Assembly: GCA_025617745.1 (NCBI GenBank)
Contig: CM046853.1
Coordinates: 59,171,233 to 59,235,232 of the forward strand
Length of the DNA stretch: 64,000 nucleotides
Direction of reading: 5' to 3'
From: Heliocidaris erythrogramma
Taxonomy: Eukaryota > Echinodermata > Echinoidea > Camarodonta > Echinometridae
Translations under genes and position numbers: made by a program
In this document: one piece after another, positions 22,394-36,000 of the stretch
Numbering within the stretch: position 1 is the first letter of the stretch
Layout: every line of letters begins with the position of its first letter
Notes under the pieces: generated by a model
Database searches by the model: none
Told to the model about the DNA's origin: nothing
What the model saw: only the letters and a program-made list of their open reading frames with translations

Positions 22394-24279
22394 CACAACA
22401 CTTGGTTCTTCAGAAGTACTAATGTTAGAAAGTGATGTTTGCTCTGTAGATAACGTGATGGTCTTGGAAAGAAGCAAACCATATTTGTGACCAAGTCAGT
22501 GTGATGATAACTTTAGGTAAGGTTTGGTCTCCTGGAAAGACTTATATAAACCCTTTGTCTATGGAAATTGGGTGGTTCCTCTATCGAACATATTGTCTGT
22601 TTGGAGCCAGAAGGGTGTTAACTCATATAATTTTGTACAGAGTTAATGCACTTCAGGCTCTAAAAAGACGATATAGGAATGAGGGAATTCAGCAGTCAAT
22701 GGGTTGGTCTCCTGTGGCTAACTTCCATTCATGTAACTGCTTTCCCTGCATTCAGATGAAATAGATAATCACTAAATTAAGGTCAAACACTACATGTAAG
22801 ATATCACTGAAGCTTTTGCAATGTATGCTTTTTCATTCTAAGGTCTTCACCATTAATTAGGATCAAGATTTCAACTATGGTCTTTGAAATACTAGATATC
22901 AGATTGGTTATACTCCATTGTAATGCTTTATGCATTCTAAAAACTCATAAACCAATGAAAAACAAGTTTAAAATGTGTGTGAATTGCATGCTTACAATTT
23001 GCATCTTCAAAGGCTTAATTTCTAAATCTGTTTCTTTTGAGTTTAAGATAATGCTACATAAGTTTCATCATAATTTTCTACTTCCAAGGTACAGTAACAC
23101 GATGCAGCCATGCAATTTTTCTGCAGCTCAGTTTGGCAAAGAGCAAATATAAATCTTTTTCGTATGTTCAAAATGTACAAAGAGAACTCTTTTAATCACA
23201 TCTTTGAAACATTTTTCTTGAATGTTTTGATATCTTCATGTAACATGTTCTGAAGACCTGTATCCTCTTCTCAATGTCAAACTCGTGTTACCTTGAAATG
23301 ACCCTCTTCTTCCTGCCCCCATCTCATCACGTTTCTCCTCCTCCTCATCTTCCGGATGGAAGACAACAAAACAAACCCTGAGGCACTTCTCATTCACTCT
23401 GGTGTAATTGCTATCATCTAGGAATCAAGCTTTTTAATCAATTAATTAACTGAAACATTTCATTTTCCGTATGTTAAGTTTATGTATTTAGAAACCAGGG
23501 GGTTGCCCCCCAAAAAACAACAACCAAAAACTTAAAAGTTTCAGAAGAGCACCATGCTTTCATGGTCCATCTTCAGTACAAGCTTGTTAACTTCATGATT
23601 CTTTTTGCCTCAAGTCAAATGATTGTATGTGGATTACTATCCACAGACTTCTATTTGATATTTGAGCAATATTATTGGGGCAAGTTAACCCTTCTATTTG
23701 CTAGGATTTTCCCAAATAAACTTTGAAGATTAAAAAATAATTCTTTAAGAATAGAAGGCAGATGGGGTAATATTTCCCCATACAAATGCACTAAAATCTG
23801 TCTCTAATGGCCAATTCTTTCAATTCAATCAACAACAGTTAATATTAATCTGAATATTGTGAACAAGATGGTGCAAATACGTGCAACAGTACATTGGACT
23901 TTGGAGACACAGTCCTGTGTCAGATAGCCTGGTACAAATCCGTAAATCCCAGAGGTGGATAAAAACAAGTGGATCTTTGAGTCAGGTTTGTTGGAAATAG
24001 ATTAGGTAGGTGGAGAGGCTCTCAAGACATGAGAAGAATGGAAGCATGGTGGGACAAGTGTCACAGTCTGTACTGTCCCTTCTATCATCAAGTAACAGCT
24101 GGCCTTTTGCTTCATTCTTAGCAATGTGTAAGACAGAGACAACATGTATTTCTGCTATTGGTTTAAATACTTGAACTGTCATTTCTACATGGGATACATG
24201 CATTAAAAATGCTCTATTGCATGTCTCTCCATTTTACCACACATGCCTCGGTGACAATTACCTACATTAATCAAATTCC
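22394..24279. other. non-coding stretch with a hairpin-like short repeat
   Basis: At 22,598-22,665 GAGCCAGAAGGGTGTTAACT pairs with AGTTAATGCACTTCAGGCTC. A related GAGCCAGAAGGGTGTTAA word lies at 38,903, followed by a complementary half near 38,940. No gene is recognised elsewhere in the stretch. Confidence 0.4.
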
Positions 24280-24283
24280 TAAC

Positions 24284-24388
24284 TGTTGCCCTGGACCAAA
24301 CACTATACTATACCCTCATTCTAGCACTAAACTGAACCTAAAAACCAATTACAACCCTAACCCTAATGCTAATGCTTGATGAAATAAA
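24284..24388. repeat. telomere-like dispersed repeat, copy 1
   Basis: The order of words GGACCAAACACTATAC, then AACCTAAAAACCAATTACAA, then CCCTAACCCTAATG, then TGATGAAATAAAGCC is repeated at 60,786-60,876. The CCCTAA words are therefore part of a longer dispersed family and not an independent telomeric insertion. Confidence 0.6.
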
Positions 24389-24927
24389 GCCTGGACTGAG
24401 AAGTTGTGGCCAGAGTAAACGTTGGATCACCTTTCATTCATTACGTGTACATAGAAACTTGTATTATTTCTTGTTCCATTAATACCTTTTTCCGCACAGT
24501 TCCATTTGTGAGATAATAGATATGACGGATAATAATTAGCCAATGCAAGAAATACATATCACTCTAATCATTTACAGGGAGGCTTGACTGACGTGTTTCT
24601 GAGTTAGTTTTGTTTTTGTCTCTATTCTCCAGAAAGAGATTAATTCATGATTTGGAAAATGTATGAAGATACTGCACTTGAACTTCCAAGCTGTTATTTT
24701 TTTCTTTTTGGATAAAACTGTCATTCCAGAAACCTTTTAATTGATTTTTCTCGATTATGATGAACTATTTAGGCAGCTCTAGGCCTACATATGTGTCATT
24801 CTTCTCATATTTGTAGAAATATATTCTTTTCTATCTACAATGAACTTTTAGATAGGAATTTGAGAAATGTTACACCCTTTCCTGGCTACATCTTGAGACA
24901 CACACGGTTTTCATTGAGATATCAAGA

Positions 24928-25033
24928 GGGCGTTTCATCCAGTGTCTTGTCAGTGATTTTCTACCGACAAATTTGCTCTCAGCCAATCAGATGCAAGGAT
25001 TTCAGTAGTGACAAGTTTTATGAAACAGGGCCC
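24928..25033. mobile_element. short MITE, TGAAACAGGGCCC type
   Basis: The left end GGGCGTTTCATCCAGTGTCT and the reverse complement of the right end (GGGCCCTGTTTCATAAAACT) form diverged inverted repeats. TTGTCAGTGATTTTC pairs with AGTAGTGACAAG. The 106-bp element has no coding capacity. No target duplication could be fixed. Confidence 0.5.
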
Positions 25034-26937
25034 AACAACCTTGTCTGGCAAAAATGACAGTACACTTCTTATTTGCTTTCAACATACTTTTCATCCAAAC
25101 TATCAGGGATAAATAAACTGAACACAAAAAGAAACATGACATGCTAAAATGTGGTACCCAACAGTGAATCAGATACACATCTATAGGAAATAATGCCTGG
25201 GTGATATAATGCTATAAAAACAAAGGCATCATCAATGACATTATTAACAACAGGAAAAAGAAATATATCCTGATTAATATGATCCTCTTTAAGCAGAAAT
25301 TTGATATTGCTGTAACTTAAACTGTGCTGGTTGATAATGGATAAGATATAAAATGTACCTTTGTGACCCCCCTCTCCCCTGGCCACCAGCCAAAGCCCCT
25401 ATTTAGTGGTTGATGTCAGTCACTTTGCAAACAAAGTCCTACGCAGACAAACAGAGTCAAGATGGTTATTAAGCTTTGTATGAAGGATGGCATATGGTGG
25501 ATAAAGTCATTGTACATTAACAAGAATAGCTGGTGATTGCTGCAAATATACAGGCATCCTACCAAACTAAATAACTATTTCCAAGAAGATCGGAACATTT
25601 ACTTAATTATACTCTGTATTTCAATTTGTGGTTAAAATCGTCAGTAGCCACACAAGATTTTGAATACAGCATCATTCAATCTCCACAAGCTTATGGTTTA
25701 TTGGCTTGATGACCTTTTTTTTTCATTTTTGCCTGTTGAAAGACAAGACAACACCACTACCATAGGTTGTGGTTACTGAGAAAAACAATTTAATCACTTG
25801 TTTTCATCATGATCAAACTGCCCACATACCAACGAGTGGTTTGGTTTTCCTTGTAAAATAGCCTACATTATGCAATATCTCCTTTCAGCAAAAATGCTGT
25901 TTCATCAATCTCAAGTTTCACCCCCAGCTTGGACCAGATATCAATAGAAAGGAAAAATGATACTTTGATCTTTCTAATTTTCATTATACCATAATACTTG
26001 GTAACACTAATATGGAACAGGAAAAAAAATGATTAAACACTTTGGATTTCTTGCCCGTTTTTTAAAACCTCCAAAGAGAAATGTGAGTGAAATATTCATA
26101 TTTTTTATTCAGATGCAAAGCTTGCAATTAATTTCAATATCTTAATAGCATAAATTGTATTTGATGTTAATGTGTTAAGAGCATTAGTGCCTTAATTAGC
26201 TGTCAAAGTGTGAGGAACAAACACTGGGGGTGTTGGTCTAAGTTTAGGAAGTGATTATAGATACTTAGGCCTACTTCCTATCAATAATTACACTCATTAA
26301 TCTATTCTTAATCCAGTCATGTGATCTTGCTCAAGGTAGAGGAAGGATTTGTAGACTCAATATGTGAGTGGGAAGAAAAGAATATTATTTAATTTTGCCA
26401 ACTTCATAATCCGTACAAAATATATGGCATTGACATTAAGAAAGGTCATTCATCTTGCAACAGTTTCATCTATACATGTAGACAAGGCAAGGCAAAGAGT
26501 ATCTGATTTTAGTAAGAAACAAAAAAGGTCTAGTCAACTCTCTGGAACCTTGAAAAGAATGAAATAACTGGAACAAGAAATAATACGGAAACCAAGTTGC
26601 CCACTTGATTCAAACAGCCCAAGTCTTCCTAGATTTCATTAATCACTGAAATGCTTATTCCAGATTTGAAATGATTTACATCTTTGAATGAAATGATGCC
26701 TATTCCAGAGCATTTTCATTGTAATATCAAAGTAAAGAGAGTAGGAAGAGGATGATGATATTGAGAGAGACAGAGAAAGACAAGGAAAGAGAAAAACAGG
26801 AAAGGAGAAAGAAAGAAAGTGAGATAAAGAAAAACAGGTGAAAGAGAAAGAGACAAAGAGAGGCAGTAAAAAGAGAAAGAAGAAATAAAGACAAATATAG
26901 TACAAGGAGAAATATAGATAGAGAAAAGAAAGAGGTG

Positions 26938-26969
<32 letters not shown>

Positions 26970-27330
26970 AAGAGAGCAGATACCACATTATGATATCATT
27001 TGGATTTTAATTTGAATATACAGAAGACAGAAAAATCACCCTTACACTATCAGATGATAATATCAATGAAAACAGATTGACACATGCCAATGAATAAACA
27101 AATGACACACAAAGGCAGTTGGGAAATAATTTTCAAAAATTTAAAAATTCTTGAGATAATGAAATTATTCATTTATAACTGTGAAAAATGTAGTTCTATC
27201 TGACATAAGATCATGTAGCAGTGTAATAATATTCTGACTTTTTGTTTTAAAGTCAACTTATACAATATAGCAAGAGGAAATGTTGACAAAAAGGTGGTAC
27301 TTTCAAGAAAAAAATTTGAATTATGACCAA
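25034..27330. other. non-coding stretch with polypurine tract
   Basis: 26,740-26,985 is an irregular GA-rich tract ending in (GA)n at 26,938-26,960. The remainder is AT-rich without recognisable genes. Confidence 0.45.
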
Positions 27331-27335
27331 CTTAC

Positions 27336-27393
27336 CCCAATCATAAATCCCAACCTTGGGATCATTGTGGGTATGGGGATATTCTGCTGCTGC
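27336..27393 (-). CDS. weak exon candidate with GTAAGT donor
   Basis: On the minus strand a pyrimidine-rich segment ending CTTCTTCCCAAG is followed by 58 bp and then a consensus donor GGG|GTAAGT. Two frames stay open across it: one reads AAAEYPHTHNDPKVGIYDWG, the other QQQNIPIPTMIPRLGFMIG. I recognise neither. There is no neighbouring exon to fix phase, and an alternative acceptor CAG lies a few bases downstream. The case rests only on splice-like signals and open frames, so it may be chance. Confidence 0.2.
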
Positions 27394-27429
27394 CTTGGGA
27401 AGAAGTACATTCAGGGGCAAGGTTAATCC

Positions 27430-30400
27430 ACAATTAATCCCATCGTAACATCAGTCAGAACAATGATCCTCATGCATATACACACAGCTGTCACATAAGT
27501 TTCCAATGATTGTGTAAAGAGTAAACTAAACAAAATCAATCAAAATGTCAAAGATTCTCCTGTCCTATTGAATATAAAGCTGTTCCTATTCCAATTCAAA
27601 TTCTATCTGTCCATTTATATTCCCTTAACTACACTGGTAAAGCTCTGTCAACATTCAAACGAAGTGCAAATTAAGTATCACTAACAGTACATTATACTCT
27701 ATTCACACCATTGCACTCTCTTTCTCACATTAATGAGTGAGTAACATGAGCACAATGCAAATTTGGCACGGATACAAGTGTTGTGCACCTAAAGATTCCA
27801 CTCTTCCACACGCTGTTTCAGTCCCACATATAGACAAGGTTAGAAGTGAGATTGACTTCTGTATGCACTTTTCAAAACAATGAACACTTGATGGATGATA
27901 GTCTTCTGTTGTGCCTTCTTCCTCTAAGATCCCCTACGCATGAGTAATCCAAAATATCATTTTAAAGTCGCTTTCAAAACATGAATGTCTTGATGCAACT
28001 TTCTAATTGCTATAAGCTGCATGAGGACTAACTGGGTGTTGGTGCTACAAGAATAGATCGGCGGAGGCTGCACACGTTAGGTTAGATGATGAGGTAAATC
28101 CTGTGAGTGATAGTTATCTCTGACGGAACGTAGTCACAGCATGATAACGCTTGTCACAGCAGTAAAAGCAACATTTACAAAAACCATCCACGCACTTCTT
28201 AATTCTTCTATGCCATTGTAGTCTATTCTGACAGCTTGTACAACGGTGAACCATGGAGATAATCAGCAATGGTTTACACAATCTTAGACCTGCAGTGGCT
28301 ACAATGAGTCTGCTGTGTCATTAGTTGTAGCAGAGCAAGATTGCGGTTTGAGCTGTCCTCAGCTTAACAGGTGGGGGTGACAAGAAGGACGCCTGATGCA
28401 GAAGGGGTGGGGGAGGGGGAAGCAGCATAATAATACCTCACATGCTCACTACATGTATATCTGTCTTGCGGTATCGCATTAAAAAAAAATGATGCTAGCG
28501 GGAAGCATACAAATGCTAACTGGTATTTTCCATTGCATTTGCTAAATGCACCCCTTCTTTAGTGATACCGTCAGGAATAAATACTGACTGCTATTTTTCA
28601 CCTTAGATATTTTCAAATGTCTCAATATATTTTCATGATGCTATACTACCTTTACTTAAGTTATCGCTGCCTGGTAGTCCAATTAGAAAACTGCACTTTT
28701 TTCAGAAGGATAACGAACAAACGACATAGGTCATGTTAGATGAAACAGCCAAGTCATGTTCAATGATTGTTGTCTGAGTTCACATAGATGAAGGTTTCCT
28801 TTCAAAACATTAGAGAATAGTCCCCTGCAGGATATGTCCTAAAATAAGCTTGTTTTCTCATCACATTTTAAGTCTATCACTGCATGATCAAGTTCACAGA
28901 GAGAGCGAGAGAGCAAGAAATAAGTTTCAGGTCTCGTGGAACCAACCTCCTTTAAGGTGCAAGTAAAGGTCTCAGCAATCACATGTTGTTCAAGTAATTA
29001 ACCCAACTTCCAAACAACTTCCCCGATTGCTTGTCATACGTAGCGGGTACTCTGATCGTTAAATGTCAGCTTTGGAGCAGAAATTATCCCCAATTACGAT
29101 GAAGTCACGAAATGAGTCGTTGAGCACACTCTTGGAGCAGGATAAGGCATGCCCTGAACCTCCTCTCCCCAAAAAGGGTCAGTTTCCTGGGGATGATACT
29201 CTAACTGTCACAGGACTTTCCAGTTCAATGCCTCAAGACATATCAAATTCTAAAAATCTGACCTCTAAGACTATCTGTCATTAATACACATTTATCAAAT
29301 TGGTGCAAATAGCTTGCAATCAAGTTCTCATATATCCCACTTTTGCTTTCTCGAATTTCTAGGTCAACCCAAATATGTAATATCATAATGACAAAGATGT
29401 ACTTGAATTTTTTACACAAGAAACAAAGGAGAATGGAGTATGTATGAAATCTTATCTCCAAAGCCAGAGGACTACAATATGCATATCTACCCATATTGAA
29501 TATCTAGAAATCAGTGAAAATATTTATTTTAGCCTGAATGAAAAAACCTCATAATCATTTGATGAAATAAAACACTCTTATGTTAAACAATTCTCTGATA
29601 TCAATAGTCTAACTGATTAACTGTTACCTGTGAATCACAGTGATTCATAATCATGAAATGGAATGGCATGACTTGAATGTTTCAACTTCCATGGGAGGAC
29701 TAAACATTAGGAAGAACTCGGTATCTGGATACAATTACTTGTCTAAGCCCTTCTTATTTGAGTCATACATTCACATAACAATAGGAGGCAAACAGATTTG
29801 TGTCATTGAAACTTGAGCCAGGAGAAAAAAAATTCAAGTAATGTTTATAAAAAATATGTTCATGTCTTTCATAGCAGTCACAAAATTACTTACTGCCTTC
29901 TAGTCCTGAGTAAAATATATAGGGTCCTACATTACAAGCTATTGAATCCATCAAAAGCCCAAAGTGGAAAAATAATCCATCCTGTATCATCATAAAATTT
30001 TGTGTCTGAGCAAGGACTGAAAGTGTATATAGGAATACATTTGTAGAATGGATATTAATCATCTCTTTATTCAGAGATCAGTTATATAATATCCCTCTTA
30101 TCAGTTCAACATCTCTTCAAGCGATCATCGTATGATACACTAAACCATTTCTTTTCATCTTTGAGATTAGCCCAATTAGACCCAACCCAGCTATAGCTAT
30201 CAACGTCTAGGGGATTAGCACATCATCTGATCCCCAGCCCCCATTTTGGCTCTTTGGTTCCAACCAAGCCCAATACCTTGGATTAAGAGACCAGGCCTGA
30301 ACCCATTTTTATCCTTCCACATAGGAGGGCAGGGATAACTGTAATCCAGGAAGAGGCCACCTTGTTTCAAGATTGATGGAGTTGCTCCTCTTCTCATCTC

Positions 30401-33400
30401 TGCAATTTGATATCTTGCTTTTTTTTCTATCGTTAGAAGGACGTTTTTTTTTTTTTACATTTGGTTGTAGATCTAGAAATATGAAAATGGTTGAAAAGGA
30501 GATATCACTGGTAAGGCATATTAGCGTAACGCAATGTAGCATAAAGATGCAAAGAGGAAAATTGCTTGTTTTCTCTATGCTTCTAAAATTAGAATCAGGC
30601 ATACCTGAATAAAAGTTTTCATGTTATTTTGCTTAAAAGTGTTCAAAGAGGTAAATATTAATTCTACATCCTAATATTTTGGTTCTTTACTGATGTATAA
30701 AATAAAATATGGATTTTGGATAAGTTTGTCATATGTGTCTTTCCCGCGTTTTTACGTGCCACGTTTCACTAAGCTACATAAATGAGGTACAGATGGGTAA
30801 TGCTTAATTATTCAATCCTGTTGTCACTTGATCTATTCTAGTCCTGGGGTGGTATTATGAAAGTGGTCAATTGAAAGAGGTCAATTAGTTGTCTATTATC
30901 AGTCTATTAGTGAATCAGTATCCTGAAAAGCTTAATCAAGTCACATAGTTTTGTAATTACAATAAGGTAACTAGTTCTGGCAGAAGCAGTAACATAAGCT
31001 GCAGCCCCTCCCCCTTACTTTTTTGAAGAGACACATTTCATAAAATTCCTGAAAAAAGGTTCAAAATTGTCATTATTCAAGTGATATCAAATCAGCCCCC
31101 ACTGTCAAAAATGCTCCATGGCCCTTGAGTAGTGCACATAAACTTGTAGATTCAATGCAGAAATTGTATCTAACATTCATATTACAAAAATTAAAATCAT
31201 TTTTGTTCCATTCAATGTGAAAACTGTCTTTGATACAAGCATGTTGCTCACATCACAATATCACCAACTCTGATAACATTATCAAACATGATGAAATATG
31301 ACCTTATATGATTTTTAAATGGATAAAAGATAGCAAAATAATGTTTATGCATTTTAAAGCACAGTACATTAAATTCAAATAAGGGATGAAAATATCTTTT
31401 TTTTCCCTTTCTCCCTAATCTCTTTATTTATCTATTTCTTTCAATGTTCTTACCTGCCTTCCTGTCTTTCGCTCCCCTCTCCCTCTTCAACTTATGTTAT
31501 CCAAGCTGTGTGATGTGATGTCAAAACAAATTTTCAAGTAAACCTCAAGAAGTTATTTAAAGATAATTGCCCTCCAATTTAGATACTTAATTGCTTGTAG
31601 AAAAACTGATGTTGACATTAACATATTCTTATAACACATGATGCCACTAAATCAGAACATGGCTAATTGAAAGATTATGAAGGACACGCAAGGTGAAGGT
31701 CTTTCATTCTTTTCTTTGTTTTTAAACAGAAAAGGATAGCAAAAACCTGAATATTCAAAGTCAGCCCCAGTTGTGACCATTAATTGTGCTAAAATGAATC
31801 AATAAAAGAAATTCTGTGACTATATCAGTGGTATGCTTTTCTACTTTGTCAGTTGCAAAATGTGTTGCTGTAAACTGCCTAAAAGTGGGTTTTCATGGGG
31901 TACGTGAATGGAGAATTTTTTTCTCCGAATGTGTTGCCACAATGGAGCCATAAACCATTCTTGCGCGTTTGTGCATATTTCTCACAACATACATGCAAAT
32001 ATCGTGCGTAGCATTGCCGAACTATGGCCAGTCCACATACACAAAGAATATGTGACTAAAATGCGGACAACATGAATGTTGGATGAATCTCGGGCAACAT
32101 GATCGGACGAACTTCACTGCTTTCGCAAGACATTCTCAAAACTGGCGGAATCAGTTTGGGGTTTCATGAAGATTTTGCATATGACAGAGCTTTTTTGAGA
32201 GCTAAACACGACCATGGATACTAGACACGTTTGCAAGAAATTTCAAATTTTTAAAAATTCCCGCCGAATTAAAAACGACACCCGCGAACAATTGATGATG
32301 CTTCCGAACCCCGTGCATGTTTGGCAAACTTTTGGAGCCTAAAATACAAACGTTGGCTATCTTTTTGACATTTGCATCCTTCGCGAGTCATTCGCATGCC
32401 CTACTTAAGAAACCATGTGCAGCAAGTATGAAACATTTTACATGTAAATGAATGGCAAGAGACAGTAGAAGCTGCATACAACACAGGCCCCTCCCAGTAC
32501 TCACTTATATATCTTAGAGTTATAGATATAGAAATAAAGAGTGAACTATTATTTTGTCATTTCATTTAGCCATGGCAGGTTTTTTTTTTCTGAGAACATG
32601 TGAAACTTGACAGAATGTTTTTAATAACATAAATAAGTTTACAAAGCTGGAAGGGTACAGTGTTTTGACTAATGAGACCTAAAGATGTCCCTCTCAATTG
32701 CATGTAAATACAAACAGCTTTCTTTTCTGTAATAATACTGATTAAAATAACAAATACCTTCACAACTGCTCTATAGCTGCAGATATTCCCCTGATGGGAC
32801 TCTATCTTCTATCAATGTTATGTTTTGAAATCCTTACCTAAAAATAAGATAGTGACAAAGAAAGTGACAACGTTAATACTCCAACTTTAGAACAATCGCT
32901 CAAAATAGAATGTGGCAATAGAATAACATCTTTTATGATCACGGAATGTGACTCATTTTAAACAAACGCAACTTCTTCCATTTGGGGGGAGTTTAGGAAT
33001 GAAATAATAAGAAATTATCCAATTGAATAATCCCTTCTGTACTAAATTTAATTATTAGTAGAAGTTTCATTTTTGTGGCACTATTGCATGTATGCCAAGA
33101 AATCTGCCGGACAAAAGATTTTAAAGATGGTAGGGAGGGTATGAAGTCGGCTGAATCAATTTGGAATTGAAATAAAGGGACAAGTTAGAATACTTTCAAA
33201 TTCATCAAATAATTACATACTTAATCACAATGCAAAATTCACCAGGTTACACTCAGTTATGTTTTTGCTTATGTCTATGAATATTTAATTATGCTTTCTA
33301 CCAAAAGTTAATTTCAAAGCAATTAATTTGTCTCTGGTTTTGAAAACAGCAATAAATTAGAGTACTACAGAAATTTATGAGCTAAGTGCCAGCCAAAATA

Positions 33401-34020
33401 CAGAAATGTCTATGAGGTAAAGGATAACAGTTCAAAACAGTAGTATCACTTACGGTAGTGACTTTTTATAGAGTGACCAGTAGAGGAACTGAAAATCATT
33501 CGATAATTCAGGTTTTGTAATGAAAATGGTTTTAACTGAATGAAAGTAGGTAACCCCAAACATCCTTTCCATTTACACTTTGCATCATCACAAAGTGTTG
33601 TCATGGTAACAATATCCAATCTCAATCTAGCATCTTATTTCTTCACTTTTAAAGAGTGTGCATCTCTTTTTCATGTTGTAAAATCTCTCAAAAATGTGAA
33701 ATAATAGTCAACAAAACTTCCAAACAACATGAATAATAACATTATATGGGGATATTTGATTAGGAATCAAATCTAATTATCTGCTGTCATACTTATAATT
33801 GTTATGACGGAATAGGATATTGTGGTCTTTAGCCATTTGACAGCTCATTAACCTTGTGGTCTGGAAAATATAGCAAAGTTTTAAAATGAATACTTTACCA
33901 CTTAATCCTTATCAATCTGTATAATTTCTTGTTTTTGCAAATTTTACGTGATTTTATCTTCACTGTTTTTTTTAAAGAAAACCATTTCACTTCTCAATTA
34001 TTTAGCCATAGCTGCTGCAC
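27430..34020. other. long non-coding stretch
   Basis: No exon, RNA gene or full transposon is supported. A CpG-richer segment at 31,900-32,420 stands out from its AT-rich surroundings. It is followed by TGTAAATGAATGGCAAG (near 32,446), a word also found at 63,426 and 63,524, so part of it belongs to a dispersed repeat. A short plus-strand open frame at 29,063-29,284 was considered and not accepted. Confidence 0.45.
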
Positions 34021-34023
34021 ATT

Positions 34024-34025
<2 letters not shown>

Positions 34026-34085
<60 letters not shown>
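34026..34085. repeat. (GA)n microsatellite
   Basis: Nearly uninterrupted GA dinucleotides for about 55 bp, followed by a GA-rich, less regular tract to about 34,170. Confidence 0.95.
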
Positions 34086-34087
<2 letters not shown>

Positions 34088-35895
34088 TGGAGGAAGAAAA
34101 AGGGGGATATAGGGGAAGGAGTGAGAGGGGGAGAAGGGGTGAGAGGGAAAAGGGGAGAGAGGTGAAAAGCAAGAGAAAAATAGAGAAAATCCTTAAACAT
34201 TATAAAGCAAATTTGATAGACACCCCAAAAAACAACAAACAAAAAGCAAACAATAAAAATATATACATGTATAACTCAATTCAAACTACAGACTTTCTTG
34301 AAATATCTCCAATCAAATTTTTCCAAATTAGATTTACTTTTTAGTCTGACAATTCGAACCCCTTTATAGCAAAAATAGGAAATTGTAGAGTGATACGACT
34401 GTGCTGGCAATTACCCATTTTATAAACAAGTCATCTTGAGAGACAGCTTGGTTTAATCTTGTTCGGATATGAACTGATTTGTCACAGTTTAAAAAAAGTA
34501 TTTTGCTTATGGTTTTATTATCATTATTCTCTACTCAAATTTCCTCTAATGTTATATTTACACCATACTTCTGTTGTGTAATGTTGATGTCATTTTTTTC
34601 CTGTTCAGGCAAACTTGGCATGTGATATGAAATTTGTCTACTTCTTAATAGTATTATCCCTAATATCTTGAAATGTTAACACATCCCTAAGAGAAAGAAG
34701 GGACTAGTATGGGCAGCTTTCTCTGCTTTTCTCATTCAGCTGCTGCAACAATGTATACCACCTTTTTTCTTCAAATCATCTTCCTTTGTCAAAGGGGAAT
34801 CTCTCCAAGAAAACAAAGTCCCTCACCACACACTCATGATTATGCTTTGCAAAGTGTCTAACATTTCACTCAATATTAACAATATTTTCCCATGAACAAT
34901 CATGTAATACATGAAAACAGATTTTTTTTCCTAAAATTCTATTAATAGAATATCTTTTGATAATATCTCATTGTTTGCAGTATAATGTTACATAATACCC
35001 TGACGATATGATTAACGAGGAAATCACAAAATCAACCCTGAAATCAACTCCCATCTAATGCTCAAATCATGCTTGAGTCACCAGCTCTGTTGCCTCATTT
35101 CGTGCTAGAGATGTTAACATCCCAGTTTCCGTTGAATGGCTGTGCTGTCTGCTCTTCTCAACAAAATATGGGGTAAACGATTTGGAAATTATGTCTGGGG
35201 ATCACTGGGCTACACTTTTTTGATATATGATTACGGTGACTGATAGCCCCTCAGAGTGAAATTTTCACTTGTAGTGACTTGGGGGCATGGCGACAGACAC
35301 AGGGTACTACTGCTAGATATAGAAGGCATGGGTGTCACTATGAGGAGGGGGAGGGTTAGGGTTGGTGTGGAAGCCCCCCTCTGTCATGAAATCTATTTGT
35401 AAAAGATTTTGCAAATAAATTGGAGAGAGGTAAAAAAATATCTGAATATCTCTAATCTGGTCATATATCATTTTGATAAAAAAATTTCTTCAGCAAGTAG
35501 TTTTGATTTTATATCCCATTCAATAGAAATTCACTGCTGTGAAATGGAGTTGTTTTACCAAAGTTACAGAGACACTGCTTTTGTAATCTTAGTCCAGATA
35601 GCTCAGTTTCATGAATTATCAAATATTATGCTTTCCATTATATAGAAGGCATGCTGTTTGTATCTTCCATGGATTTCAAATCTATACTACTACCAATTTG
35701 TAATATTCTAAAATTGGCATCTGAATATAAAAATATACTTGTATGTGAAGCATAATGATACAATAGGTAACTGCATGAGGCTTTAGTCTCAGAAGGATGT
35801 GACTCAATAAATGAATGGATAGGGAGGAAGATAGGAATAAAATATAGCTACAAGGTTTATCCTCCATCATAGCTCCTACAACCCACTGATACAAC
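34086..35895. other. non-coding stretch, nothing recognised
   Basis: AT-rich DNA with no supported feature beyond the polypurine edge at its start. Confidence 0.45.
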
Positions 35896-35896
35896 A

Positions 35897-35928
35897 AAGG
35901 AGTTATCACAGTTCTGTGATAACTCCTT
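35897..35928. repeat. perfect 14-bp-stem hairpin
   Basis: AAGGAGTTATCACA and TGTGATAACTCCTT are perfect complements separated by the 4-base loop GTTC. The hairpin ends 21 bp before a telomere-like run. It may be a minimal MITE or part of a longer repeat; no function is assigned. Confidence 0.8.
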
Positions 35929-35948
35929 GGTACAACATCCCACTGGTT

Positions 35949-36000
35949 CTATGAAACCTAACCCTAACCCAACCCTAACCCAACCCTAACCCAACCCTAT
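35949..36000. repeat. interstitial telomere-like (CCCTAA)n run
   Basis: Contains CCTAACCCTAACCCAACCCT repeated with CCCAA variants, i.e. degenerate TTAGGG on the minus strand. Lower-similarity CCCTAA-like text continues to about 36,060. Confidence 0.7.

Noticed and set aside
22144..22494. Minus-strand open frame of 116 codons
   Set aside because: It coincides with the CAGTGAAACCTG MITE and a poly-C run; not a host gene.
29063..29284. Open frame of 73 codons with mixed composition
   Set aside because: No recognisable domain and no convincing neighbouring splice sites. Its length is expected by chance in 64 kb.
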